Below, one piece after another: positions 1-8,649 of a DNA stretch of 64,000 nt. The stretch's first letter is position 1. Each line of letters starts with the position of its first letter. Under the pieces are notes generated by a model. It was not told the DNA's origin. It ran no database searches and saw nothing but the letters and a program-made list of their open reading frames with translations. Made by a program: the position numbers and the translations under genes. This DNA comes from Streptomyces sp. CB01201 (lineage in GTDB: Bacteria; Actinomycetota; Actinomycetes; Streptomycetales; Streptomycetaceae): the NCBI RefSeq assembly GCF_002803085.1, contig NZ_NNBJ01000006.1, forward strand, positions 248,001 through 312,000. The letters are read 5' to 3'.

Positions 1-354
1 CCCGGAGCGGACGGTGGCCAGCTGCCGCGGGTCGCCGTCGATCCGGCCGAGCACATTGCAGGGGCTCGCGAGCCGGCATTCGTCGCCGCGCGAGATCGGG
101 GTGGGTCCGTACGGCAGGGCGAGCGCGTCGCCGTCGGTCCAGAAGGCCACCGTGCCCGGCTCCACCACCTGCCGGGCGTCCGGCTCCCGCTCGGGGGAGA
201 CGGGGGTGTCGAAGTAGACCTCCTCGCCCCAGGTGTGCGCGGTGGAAGTGATCGGGAGAGCCCCCGCGAGCGCCGCGCTCGTCGGGGTTTCTTCGAGGGT
301 CGCGGTGAGGCTGCCCGCGGGCCATGAGATGCGTATGCGCAGCTGTTTCTCCAT
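1..354 (-). CDS. Cyclophilin-like fold protein, 3' end cut by window
   Basis: Reading leftward from an ATG at 354, an open frame of 118 codons runs off the window edge. It begins MEKQLRIRISWPAGSLTATL and contains the stretches TWGEEVYFDTP and VAFWTDGDALALPYGPTP, which resemble the small cyclophilin-like (DUF369-type) beta-barrel proteins common in actinomycetes. These proteins have no established catalytic role. Most of the protein is present; only the last few residues are probably missing. It is divergent from the cyd operon and shares the 220-bp gap with it. Family assignment is by recalled resemblance, not by alignment. Confidence 0.6.
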   Translation of the reverse strand, partial: MEKQLRIRISWPAGSLTATLEETPTSAALAGALPITSTAHTWGEEVYFDTPVSPEREPDARQVVEPGTVAFWTDGDALALPYGPTPISRGDECRLASPCNVLGRIDGDPRQLATVRSG

Positions 355-472
355 GGCGCCGAATTCAACAAGATGTTGAAAGTCTTGGGAAGAGGGTGTC
401 CAGATCCGGCCTCCGCCGCTTAGGGGACCCCCCTGGAGATGTCGACAGCCAGTACGACATAATGCTTGTGAA

Positions 473-488
473 TGTGAACGCGTTCACA
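473..488. promoter_or_regulatory. Rex operator (ROP) in front of cydA
   Basis: TGTGAACGCGTTCACA is a perfect 16-bp palindrome and matches the Streptomyces Rex operator consensus TGTGAACNNNTTCACA. A -10-like CATAAT lies at 458-463, so a bound Rex would cover the transcription start. Rex is released by NADH, so the cyd operon should be induced when oxygen limits respiration. The operator is seen directly; the regulation follows from work on S. coelicolor Rex and cydABCD. Confidence 0.93.
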
Positions 489-573
489 AGCGTGTCCCGC
501 TTCATCCCAAGATCGGCGGGATTAAAGGGGCAAGCTGCGGCTGTGACCTCGGCGATGTAAGGAGAGTGCCGAC

Positions 574-2082
574 GTGGACCTGGCTCTGGCGCCGGAAACC
601 CTGGCGCGATGGCAGTTCGGCATCACCACCGTCTACCACTTCCTCTTCGTCCCCCTGACGATCTCCCTGGCGGCGCTCGTCGCCGGCCTGGAGACGGCAT
701 GGGTGCGAACGGGCAAGGACAAGTACCTCAAGGCGACCAAGTTCTGGGGCAAGCTCTTCCTGATCAACATCGCGATGGGTGTGGTCACGGGCATCGTCCA
801 GGAATTCCAGTTCGGCATGAACTGGTCCGACTACTCGCGGTTCGTCGGCGACATCTTCGGTGCCCCGCTCGCTTTCGAAGCGCTCATCGCCTTCTTCTTC
901 GAGTCCACCTTCATCGGACTGTGGATCTTCGGCTGGGACAAGCTGCCGAAGAAGATCCACTGCGCCTGCATCTGGATGGTCTCGATCGGCACCATCCTGT
1001 CCGCCTACTTCATCCTGGCGGCCAACTCCTGGATGCAGCACCCGGTCGGCTTCCGGCTCAACAAGGCCACAGGACGCGCCGAACTCACCGACTTCTGGCA
1101 CGTCCTGACCCAGGACACCACCCTCGTCGTCGTCTTCCACACCCTGACCGCCGCCTTCCTGACCGGTGGCGCGTTCATGGTCGGGGTCGCCGCCATCCAC
1201 CTGCGCCGCAAGAAGCACATCCCGGTGATGCGCACCTCGCTGCGGCTCGGCCTGGTCACGCTGGTGATCGGCGGACTGCTCACGGCCGTCAGCGGTGACT
1301 CGCTCGGCAAGGTCATGTTCAAGCAGCAGCCGATGAAGATGGCCGCCGCGGAGGCCCTGTGGGACGGCCAGAACTCCGCGCCCTTCTCGATCTTCGCCGT
1401 GGGCGACGTGGCCAAGGGCCACAACGACGTCGAGATCTCGGTGCCCGGAATACTGTCCTTCCTCGCCGACAACAACTTCTCCTCGTACGTCCCCGGCATC
1501 AACGACGTGAACAAGGCGGAGCAGCAGAAGTTCGGGCCCGGCGACTACCGGCCCAACATCCCGGTCACCTTCTGGGGCTTCCGCTGGATGATCGGCTTCG
1601 GCATGACGTCCTTCGCCATCGGCCTCGTCGGACTCTGGCTCACCCGCAAGAAGTTCATGCTGGCACCGGGGATGAGGACCGGTGAGGACGAGGTGCCGAA
1701 CCTGGTGCTCTTCAAGAGCACGCCCCTCGGCGCCCGCTTGACCAAGTGGTACTGGTTCGCCGCCGTCTGGACGCTCGGTTTCCCGCTGATCGCCAACTCC
1801 TGGGGCTGGATCTTCACCGAGATGGGCCGTCAGCCCTGGGTGGTGTACGGCGTGCTGCGCACCAAGGACGCGGTCTCCCCCACCGTCTCGCAGGGCGAGG
1901 TCCTCACCTCGATGATCGTCTTCACCCTGCTCTACGCGGTACTCGCCGTGGTCGAGGTCAAGCTGCTCGTCAAGTACGTCAAGGCCGGCCCGCCCGAACT
2001 CACGGAGGACGACCTCAACCCGCCCACCAAGATCGGCGGGGACCACCGTGACCCCGACCGGCCGATGGCCTTCTCGTACTGA
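574..2082 (+). CDS. cydA: Cytochrome bd oxidase subunit I
   Basis: A 502-residue integral membrane protein, the haem-bearing subunit of the high-affinity quinol oxidase that reduces oxygen to water in the cytoplasmic membrane. Visible marks are the early helix with the haem-ligand histidine in TTVYHFLFVPL, FEALIAFFFESTF, and the GRQPWVVYG motif near residue 420. The quinol loop is of the short type. Translation starts at GTG 574 behind GGAGAG at 561-566. It is the first gene of cydA-cydB-cydDC and lies 85 bp downstream of a Rex operator, so NADH-responsive control is expected. Confidence 0.97.
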   Translation: MDLALAPETLARWQFGITTVYHFLFVPLTISLAALVAGLETAWVRTGKDKYLKATKFWGKLFLINIAMGVVTGIVQEFQFGMNWSDYSRFVGDIFGAPLAFEALIAFFFESTFIGLWIFGWDKLPKKIHCACIWMVSIGTILSAYFILAANSWMQHPVGFRLNKATGRAELTDFWHVLTQDTTLVVVFHTLTAAFLTGGAFMVGVAAIHLRRKKHIPVMRTSLRLGLVTLVIGGLLTAVSGDSLGKVMFKQQPMKMAAAEALWDGQNSAPFSIFAVGDVAKGHNDVEISVPGILSFLADNNFSSYVPGINDVNKAEQQKFGPGDYRPNIPVTFWGFRWMIGFGMTSFAIGLVGLWLTRKKFMLAPGMRTGEDEVPNLVLFKSTPLGARLTKWYWFAAVWTLGFPLIANSWGWIFTEMGRQPWVVYGVLRTKDAVSPTVSQGEVLTSMIVFTLLYAVLAVVEVKLLVKYVKAGPPELTEDDLNPPTKIGGDHRDPDRPMAFSY

Positions 2083-2100
2083 GGCTGAGGAGATCGAGGC

Positions 2101-3102
2101 ATGGAACTCCACGACGTCTGGTTCGTACTCATCGCCGTTCTGTGGATCGGCTACTTCTTCCTGGAGGGATTCGACTTCGGGATCGGCATCCTGACGAAGC
2201 TGCTGGCCCGGGACCGCACCGAGAAGCGCGTCCTGATCAACACCATCGGACCCGTGTGGGACGGCAACGAGGTGTGGCTGCTCACGGCCGGAGGCGCGAC
2301 CTTCGCCGCCTTCCCCGAGTGGTACGCGACGCTCTTCTCCGGCTTCTACCTGCCGCTGCTGATCATCCTGGTCTGTCTGATCGTCCGGGGCGTGGCCTTC
2401 GAGTACCGGGCGAAGCGGCCCGAGGAGAAGTGGCAGCGCAACTGGGAGCAGGCCATCTTCTGGACCTCGCTCATCCCGGCTTTCCTCTGGGGCGTGGCCT
2501 TCGCCAACATCGTGCGCGGGGTGAAGATCGACGCGCACATGGAGTACGTGGGCAACTTCTGGGACCTGCTCAACCCGTTCGCGATCCTGGGCGGACTGGT
2601 CACCCTCGCCCTGTTCACCTTCCACGGTGCGGTGTTCGCCTCCCTCAAGACGCTCGGCGACATCCGTGAGCGGGCCAGGGCACTGGCGCTCAAGCTCGGT
2701 CTGGTGACGGCGGTGCTCGCGCTCGGCTTCCTGATCTGGACCCAGGCCTCACGCGGCGACACCAAGAGCCTGGTCGCGATGGCCATCGCCGTGCTCGCGC
2801 TGGTCGGGGCGATCGGGGCCATCAAGATCGGACGCGAGGGCTGGTCGTTCGCACTGTCCGGCATCACGATCGCGGCCGCGGTGGCGATGCTCTTCCTGAC
2901 GCTCTTCCCGAACGTCATGCCGTCCTCGCTGAACGACGCCTGGAACCTGACGGTCTCCAACGCCTCGTCCACGCCGTACACCCTGAAGATCATGACCTGG
3001 TGTGCCGGGGTCGCGACCCCGATCGTGCTGCTCTACCAGGGCTGGACCTACTGGGTGTTCCGCAAGCGGATCGGCACCAAGAACATCGCCGAGGCCCACT
3101 GA
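2101..3102 (+). CDS. cydB: Cytochrome bd oxidase subunit II
   Basis: A 333-residue polytopic membrane protein pairing with CydA. The N-terminus has the family pattern LEGFDFGIGIL, followed by GPVWDGNEVWLL and a hydrophobic body of about eight helices. ATG 2101 lies 18 bp after the cydA stop, preceded by GAGGAG-type purines, so it is co-transcribed with cydA. CydB stabilises the di-haem site of CydA. The reading frame is intact and of normal length. Confidence 0.96.
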   Translation: MELHDVWFVLIAVLWIGYFFLEGFDFGIGILTKLLARDRTEKRVLINTIGPVWDGNEVWLLTAGGATFAAFPEWYATLFSGFYLPLLIILVCLIVRGVAFEYRAKRPEEKWQRNWEQAIFWTSLIPAFLWGVAFANIVRGVKIDAHMEYVGNFWDLLNPFAILGGLVTLALFTFHGAVFASLKTLGDIRERARALALKLGLVTAVLALGFLIWTQASRGDTKSLVAMAIAVLALVGAIGAIKIGREGWSFALSGITIAAAVAMLFLTLFPNVMPSSLNDAWNLTVSNASSTPYTLKIMTWCAGVATPIVLLYQGWTYWVFRKRIGTKNIAEAH

Positions 3103-3133
3103 CCGCCTCGGTCCGCACGGTTCAACGGGGTGT

Positions 3134-3147
3134 GTTTCACGTGAAAC
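3134..3147. promoter_or_regulatory. parS: parS site 1 (ParB binding)
   Basis: GTTTCACGTGAAAC is identical to the Streptomyces parS consensus and sits in a 20-bp perfect palindrome (3131-3150) between cydB and cydDC. Such sites cluster within a few hundred kb of oriC in Streptomyces and load ParB for chromosome segregation. The hairpin could also weaken read-through into cydDC, but no T tract follows. Confidence 0.88.
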
Positions 3148-3185
3148 ACACCCCTCCGGGCCCGCACTGATCCTTCTGTTGGGGG

Positions 3186-6100
3186 ATGTTTCACGTGAAA
3201 CCGATCGACCCGCGCCTGCTCCGGTACGCCCGCGCCACCCGCTTCTTCCTCGCGGCCGTGGTGGTCCTCGGTCTGGTCGGGGCGGGACTGATCATCGCCC
3301 AGGCCATGCTCATCGCCGAGATCGTCGTGGGGGCGTTCCAGCACGGCCAGGGCACGGCCGGCTTGAGGACGCCGTTGCTGCTCCTCGCGGCGGTCGCGGC
3401 CGGGCGGGGTCTGGTCTCCTGGCTGACGGAGCTCGCCGCCAACCGGGCGAGCGCGGCGGTCAAGTCGGAGCTGCGCGGCCGACTCCTGGAGCGGGCGGCC
3501 GGGCTCGGCCCCGAGTGGCTGAGCGGTCAGCGCACGGGCTCACTCGTCGCGCTCGCCACCCGTGGGGTCGACGCACTCGACGACTACTTCGCGCGCTATC
3601 TGCCCCAACTCGGCCTCGCCGTCGTCGTACCCGTGGCCGTGCTCGCGCGGATCGTCACCGAGGACTGGGTGTCCGCGGCGACGATCGTCGTGACCCTGCC
3701 CCTCATCCCCCTGTTCATGGCGCTCATCGGCTGGGCCACCCAGTCGCAGATGGACCGCCAGTGGCGGCTGCTGTCCCGGCTGTCGGGGCACTTCCTCGAC
3801 GTGGTCGCCGGACTGCCGACGCTGAAGGTCTTCGGGCGGGCCAAGGCGCAGGCGGAGTCGATCAGGACGATCACCTCGGACTACCGCAGGGCGACCCTGA
3901 AGACCCTGCGGATCGCCTTCATCTCGTCCTTCGCCCTCGAACTGCTCGCCACGATCTCGGTGGCGCTGGTCGCGGTCGGCATCGGCATGCGCCTCGTCCA
4001 CGGCGATCTCGACCTGTACACCGGCCTGGTCATCCTGGTCCTGGCGCCCGAGGCCTATCTGCCGCTGCGCCAGGTCGGCGCCCAGTACCACGCCGCGGCG
4101 GAGGGCCTTTCCGCCGCGGAGGAGATCTTCGAGGTCCTGGAGACCCCGCTGCCCGAGAACGGCACGGCGGCGGTGCCCGCGGGACCGGTCCGCCTCACGG
4201 TCGACGGCGTGACCGTCCGCCACCCGGGGCGCACCGAACCCTCCCTCGCCGCCGCTTCCCTGGTGGTCGAGCCGGGCGAGACCGTGGCGCTGACCGGGCC
4301 GAGCGGCGTCGGGAAGTCGACCCTCCTCAACGCGGTCCTCGGCTTCGTGGCACCGGAGGGCGACGGTCGCATCCTGGTCTCCGGGACGGACCTCGCGTCG
4401 CTGTCCCTGGCCGACTGGCGTGAGCACATCGCTTGGGTGCCGCAGCGGCCCCACCTCTTCGCCGGGACGATCGCGGAGAACGTCCGGCTCGCCCGGCCGG
4501 ACGCGGACGACGCCGCCGTACTCGACGCACTGCGCGACGCCGGCGCACACGACTTCGTGGCCGCGCTCCCGAACGGTGTCGCGACCGTCCTCGGTGAGGG
4601 CGGCGCGGGGTTGTCCGCCGGTCAGCGCCAACGTCTCGCCCTGGCTCGGGCGTTCCTGGCCGACCGGCCGGTGCTCCTGCTCGACGAGCCGACCGCCGCG
4701 CTCGACGGCGAGACCGAGGCCGCCATCGTCGACGCGGTCCGCCGGCTCGCGGTGGGCCGTACGGTCCTGCTCGTGGTGCACCGCCCGGCGCTGCTCGCCG
4801 TGGCGGACCGCGTCGTGGGGCTGACGCCCGCAGTCCCCCTGGCCCATGTCCCGGCCCAGGCTCCGCTCGCGCCGGCCTCAACTGCCCTTCCGGTGGCTCC
4901 TGTTGAGGCAGTCGCCGAGGCTGCGGCAGCGCGGCCCGCCGGCGTCGCCGTCCGCAATCCGCTCGCCCGGGTCCGCGCCGCGGCCCGCGGACTGCGCGGA
5001 CGTATCGCCCTGGCCTTGCTGCTCGGTGCCCTGGCGCTCGGCTCGGCCGTCGGGCTCATGGCGACCTCCGGCTGGCTCATCTCGCGGGCCGCGCAACAGC
5101 CCCCGGTCCTCTATCTGATGGTGGCCGTCACCGCGACCCGGGCCTTCGGGATCGGGCGCGCGGTGTTCCGCTACGCCGAGCGCCTCGTCTCGCACGACGC
5201 GGTGCTTCGCATGCTCGCCGAACTGCGTGTCGCGGTCTACCGGCAGCTGGAGCGGATCGCGCCCGCCGGGCTGCGCGAGACCCGGCGCGGCGATCTGCTG
5301 TCCCGTCTCGTCGCCGACGTCGACGAATTGCAGGACTACTGGCTGCGCTGGGCTCTGCCCGCCGGGGTCGCCGTCGTCGTGTCCGTGCTCAGCGCCGGTT
5401 TCACGGCATGGCTGCTGCCCGAGGCCGGCGCGGTCCTCGCCGGGGGACTCCTCGTCGCCGGGGTCGTCGTCCCGTGCGTCAGCGGAGCCCTGGCCCGAAG
5501 GGCCGAACGGCAGCTGGCCCCGGCCCGGGGAGCGCTCGCCACCCGGGTGGCCGATCTGCTCACCGGAACGGGCGAGCTGACCGTGGCGGGGGCGCTGGGC
5601 CGCCGCTTCGGCGACGTGAAGGACGCGGACACGACGCTGACCCGGATCGCCTCGCGGGGCGCCGCCGCCACCGCGCTCGGCACCGGCCTCTCCGCGCTGA
5701 CCTGCGGACTCACCGTGGCGGCGGCCGCGCTGGTCGGCGTGGGGGCCGTGGTGACCGGACGCCTCGACGGGGTGCAGCTCGCGGTGGTGGTGCTGGTGCC
5801 GCTCGCCGCCTTCGAGGCCGTGACCGGGCTACCGCTCGCCGTGCAGTCCCGCCAGCGGGTGCGGCGCAGCGCCGAGCGCGTCTACGAGGTCCTGGACACA
5901 CCCGCCCCCGTGCGGGAACCGGATGCGCCCGCCACCGCGCCCACCTCGCCGTTCCCACTGGAGCTGCGTGGCCTCGGGGCCCGCTACGCGGGGCAGGAGC
6001 GGGACGCGCTGCACGACTTCGGGCTGCGCCTCACTCCGGGCATGCGGGTCGCCGTCGTCGGCACCTCCGGGTCCGGCAAGACCACCCTTGCCCAGGTACT

Positions 6101-6713
6101 GCTCCGCTTCCTGGACGCCCGGACCGGTACGTACGGGATCGGTGGGAGCGACGCGAGCCGGCTCGACGGCGACGACGTGCGGCGGCTGGTCGGGCTGTGT
6201 GCCCAGGACGCGCACCTCTTCGACAGCTCGGTACGGGAGAACTTGAGGCTCGCCCGCACCGACGCAACCGACGACGACCTGCGGTCCGCCCTGGGGCGGG
6301 CCCGGCTCCTGGACTGGGTCGACGGGCTGCCGGACGGCCTCGACACCCTCGTGGGCGAACACGGGGCCCGGCTGTCCGGCGGACAGCGCCAGCGGCTCGC
6401 CCTGGCCCGCGCCCTGCTGGCCGACTTCCCGGTGCTGGTCCTTGACGAGCCCGCCGAGCACCTGGACCTGGTGACCGCCGACGCGCTCACCGCCGACCTC
6501 CTGTCGGCCACCGAAGGCCGCACGACGGTGCTGATCACCCACCGGCTGCGCGGACTGGAAGCCGTGGACGAGGTGATCGTGCTCGACGAGGGCCGGACCG
6601 TGCAGCGCGGTACTTATGACGAGCTCGCGCTCATCGATGGGCCGCTGCGGGGCATGCTGGACCGGGAGCGCGAGACCGACGCCCGGCAGCAGCCGACTTT
6701 CCTCGCCAAATAG
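3186..6713 (+). CDS. cydCD: Fused CydD-CydC thiol reductant ABC exporter
   Basis: An 1175-residue fusion of the two half-transporters needed to assemble cytochrome bd; in other bacteria CydDC exports cysteine and glutathione. Layout: membrane domain 1 (about residues 15-310), ATPase 1 with Walker A GPSGVGKST, signature LSAGQRQRLALARA and Walker B LLLDEPTAALD (about 340-560), a Pro/Ala linker, membrane domain 2 (about 600-880), ATPase 2 with GTSGSGKTTL, LSGGQRQRLALARA and LVLDEPAEHLD (about 930-1150). The start ATG 3186 follows a G-rich ribosome site. The fused form is usual in Streptomyces. Third gene of the Rex-controlled cyd operon. Confidence 0.94.
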   Translation: MFHVKPIDPRLLRYARATRFFLAAVVVLGLVGAGLIIAQAMLIAEIVVGAFQHGQGTAGLRTPLLLLAAVAAGRGLVSWLTELAANRASAAVKSELRGRLLERAAGLGPEWLSGQRTGSLVALATRGVDALDDYFARYLPQLGLAVVVPVAVLARIVTEDWVSAATIVVTLPLIPLFMALIGWATQSQMDRQWRLLSRLSGHFLDVVAGLPTLKVFGRAKAQAESIRTITSDYRRATLKTLRIAFISSFALELLATISVALVAVGIGMRLVHGDLDLYTGLVILVLAPEAYLPLRQVGAQYHAAAEGLSAAEEIFEVLETPLPENGTAAVPAGPVRLTVDGVTVRHPGRTEPSLAAASLVVEPGETVALTGPSGVGKSTLLNAVLGFVAPEGDGRILVSGTDLASLSLADWREHIAWVPQRPHLFAGTIAENVRLARPDADDAAVLDALRDAGAHDFVAALPNGVATVLGEGGAGLSAGQRQRLALARAFLADRPVLLLDEPTAALDGETEAAIVDAVRRLAVGRTVLLVVHRPALLAVADRVVGLTPAVPLAHVPAQAPLAPASTALPVAPVEAVAEAAAARPAGVAVRNPLARVRAAARGLRGRIALALLLGALALGSAVGLMATSGWLISRAAQQPPVLYLMVAVTATRAFGIGRAVFRYAERLVSHDAVLRMLAELRVAVYRQLERIAPAGLRETRRGDLLSRLVADVDELQDYWLRWALPAGVAVVVSVLSAGFTAWLLPEAGAVLAGGLLVAGVVVPCVSGALARRAERQLAPARGALATRVADLLTGTGELTVAGALGRRFGDVKDADTTLTRIASRGAAATALGTGLSALTCGLTVAAAALVGVGAVVTGRLDGVQLAVVVLVPLAAFEAVTGLPLAVQSRQRVRRSAERVYEVLDTPAPVREPDAPATAPTSPFPLELRGLGARYAGQERDALHDFGLRLTPGMRVAVVGTSGSGKTTLAQVLLRFLDARTGTYGIGGSDASRLDGDDVRRLVGLCAQDAHLFDSSVRENLRLARTDATDDDLRSALGRARLLDWVDGLPDGLDTLVGEHGARLSGGQRQRLALARALLADFPVLVLDEPAEHLDLVTADALTADLLSATEGRTTVLITHRLRGLEAVDEVIVLDEGRTVQRGTYDELALIDGPLRGMLDRERETDARQQPTFLAK
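3188..3201. promoter_or_regulatory. parS: parS site 2, overlapping the cydDC start codon
   Basis: A second perfect GTTTCACGTGAAAC, 54 bp after the first. Its first G is the third base of the cydDC ATG, so the site encodes residues 2-5 (FHVK) of the exporter. A chromosome-segregation site therefore lies inside the translation initiation region of a gene. Confidence 0.88.
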
Positions 6714-6732
6714 GACTAACTAGTCTCAAGGC

Positions 6733-8505
6733 ATGCCAGTCCCGCCAGACCCGAACAGGCCCACGGGCCACCAGGACGTCACGGACCTGGACCGCCAGGA
6801 CCCGGAACGTCCGAACCAGGATCCGCTCGAAGCGGCGACCCGGGCCACTCGCAGCCTCCAGGGACTCTCCACCGAGCTGACCGCCCGGGTGCCCCAACTG
6901 CTTGAGGCGATGCGCTCGGTGGGCACCGGCCTGGAACTGCACTCGACGCTGGACCGGATCTGTGAGACGGCCGCCGAGCTCGCCGACGCACGGTACGCGG
7001 CGATCGGCGTCGTCAACGACGAAGGGCGAGGGCTCTCCGACTTCGTGACGTACGGGGTCAGCGACGAACAGGCCCGGGCGATCGGGCACCGGCCGGACGG
7101 GCACCGCGGACTGCTCGGCTGGCTCATCCACCACCCCGAGCCGCTCCGGCTCGCCGAGATCTCCGCCGACCCGCGCTCGGCGGGGCTGCCTGCGAACCAT
7201 CCGCCGATGCGTACCTTCCTCGGCGTCCCCATCCGCGTCCAGGGCGAGATCTTCGGCAACCTCTATCTCACCGAGAAGCACGGCGGCGGCGAATTCAACG
7301 ACTACGACCTGCACATGGTGCGGGTGCTCGCCACCGAGGCCGGGATCGCCATCGGCAACGCACGGCTCTACGAGGCGGCACGTCAGCGTGAGCGGTGGAT
7401 CGACGGCTCGGTCGCCGTCACCACGGCCCTGCTGTCGGGCGGCGACGCGGACGATGCCCTGGAGGTCGTCGCCGAACAGGCCCGCCACCTCGCGGTCTCC
7501 GATGCCGGCATAGTGCTGCTGCCCGCGGAGGAGGGCGGTCTGGAGATCGTGGCGGTCTCCGCCGACAACCCGCGCGTCTCGCTCGGCCTGGTGATTCCGC
7601 CGGAGAGCCCGGTCGTCTCCACCCTGCTGGAGGGCGAGGCGGTCTTCGTCGACGACGCCGCCACCGACCCGCGCATGATCACCAAACTGTCCGAGCGCTA
7701 CGGGCCGAGCATGCTGCTGCCCTTGCAGAGCGGTGGGCGGGTCCTCGGTGCCCTCGCCACGCCTCGGGTCCGCGGCGGTCGGCCGTTCACCGAGGCCGAG
7801 CGGACCCTGGCCAGCCAGTTCGCCTCGCAGGCGGCACTCGCCCTGATGATGGCGGAGGCCCAGCGGGACCGGGAACGTCTCGCGGTGTACGAGGACCGTG
7901 ACCGCATCGCCCGCGACCTGCACGACCTCGTCATCCAGCGTCTGTTCGCCACCGGGATGATGCTGGAGGGCGCTCAGCGCAAGTCGATCGTGCCCGAGGT
8001 GCAGAGCGGCATCGGCAAGGCGGTCGATGAACTCGACGTCACCATTCAGGAGATCCGCACCGCGATCTTCGCCCTCCAGCAGGGTCCTGCCGAGGCGCCC
8101 TCCGGGCTGCGCACCCGTGTGCTGCGGGAGATCAACATGGCCGCGGTGCCGCTCGGCTTCAAGCCGGCCCACCGCTTCCTCGGCGCCGTGGACACCCTGG
8201 TCGGCGAACTGACCGGCAAGAACCTGATCGCGGCCCTGCGCGAGGCCCTCTCGAATGCCTTCCGGCACGCGGAGGCGTCCCGGATCGAGGTCGTCATCGA
8301 CGCCACGGCCCAGCTGCCGGACGGCAGCGCGGGGGTACGCCTGACGGTGGCGGACAACGGGGTGGGGATCCCACCGGGCGGCCGGCGCAGCGGACTGCGC
8401 AATCTCCAGAGGCGCGCGGAGGCGCTCGGAGGTTCCAGCTCGTACGGACCAGGGCTCGGGGACGGCGGAGGCGGCACGACCGTCGTGTGGGAGGCACCGA
8501 TCTGA
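6733..8505 (+). CDS. GAF-domain sensor histidine kinase
   Basis: A 590-residue soluble kinase starting 19 bp after cydDC. Two GAF domains (about residues 60-205 and 225-370) precede a HisKA_3-type dimerisation helix with the phosphoacceptor histidine in RDRIARDLHDLVIQRL (near 390) and an HATPase_c domain with ALREALSNAFRHAEA (N box) and VADNGVGIP (G box). This layout resembles actinobacterial DevS/DosS-type redox or gas sensors. Proximity to cytochrome bd genes makes an oxygen or redox input plausible, but no haem-ligand can be named from sequence alone. No response regulator gene is next to it, so its partner must be encoded elsewhere. Confidence 0.88.
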   Translation: MPVPPDPNRPTGHQDVTDLDRQDPERPNQDPLEAATRATRSLQGLSTELTARVPQLLEAMRSVGTGLELHSTLDRICETAAELADARYAAIGVVNDEGRGLSDFVTYGVSDEQARAIGHRPDGHRGLLGWLIHHPEPLRLAEISADPRSAGLPANHPPMRTFLGVPIRVQGEIFGNLYLTEKHGGGEFNDYDLHMVRVLATEAGIAIGNARLYEAARQRERWIDGSVAVTTALLSGGDADDALEVVAEQARHLAVSDAGIVLLPAEEGGLEIVAVSADNPRVSLGLVIPPESPVVSTLLEGEAVFVDDAATDPRMITKLSERYGPSMLLPLQSGGRVLGALATPRVRGGRPFTEAERTLASQFASQAALALMMAEAQRDRERLAVYEDRDRIARDLHDLVIQRLFATGMMLEGAQRKSIVPEVQSGIGKAVDELDVTIQEIRTAIFALQQGPAEAPSGLRTRVLREINMAAVPLGFKPAHRFLGAVDTLVGELTGKNLIAALREALSNAFRHAEASRIEVVIDATAQLPDGSAGVRLTVADNGVGIPPGGRRSGLRNLQRRAEALGGSSSYGPGLGDGGGGTTVVWEAPI

Positions 8506-8565
8506 GACGACGTCCTGGTGGGGCGGTACGCCACGAGGGCGGAGCCGTGCCTTCGCGGGCGCGCT

Positions 8566-8579
8566 GTTTCACGTGAAAC
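8566..8579. promoter_or_regulatory. parS: parS site 3
   Basis: A perfect GTTTCACGTGAAAC, extended to a 22-bp palindrome (8562-8583), in the gap between the convergent sensor kinase and HAD phosphatase genes. Confidence 0.88.
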
Positions 8580-8587
8580 AGCGGGGC

Positions 8588-8601
8588 GTTTCACGTGAAA
8601 C
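8588..8601. promoter_or_regulatory. parS: parS site 4
   Basis: Perfect GTTTCACGTGAAAC, 22 bp centre-to-centre from site 3, about two helical turns, so both sites face the same side of the DNA. It is extended to a 24-bp palindrome (8583-8606) with GC-rich arms that could also act as a bidirectional hairpin between the two convergent genes. Confidence 0.88.
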
Positions 8602-8649
8602 GCCCCCGCCACGGGGTCCGAGCCGGGGATGGAGCGTGGCTCTCCGGCG

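Noticed and set aside
502..2625. A 707-codon open frame on the minus strand opposite cydA and cydB
   Set aside because: It is a high-GC antisense shadow: low-complexity, no family resemblance, and both plus-strand genes are clearly real.
3134..3147. Reading the parS palindrome as a simple terminator
   Set aside because: No T run follows, the next gene of the operon starts 40 bp later, and the sequence matches the parS consensus exactly.
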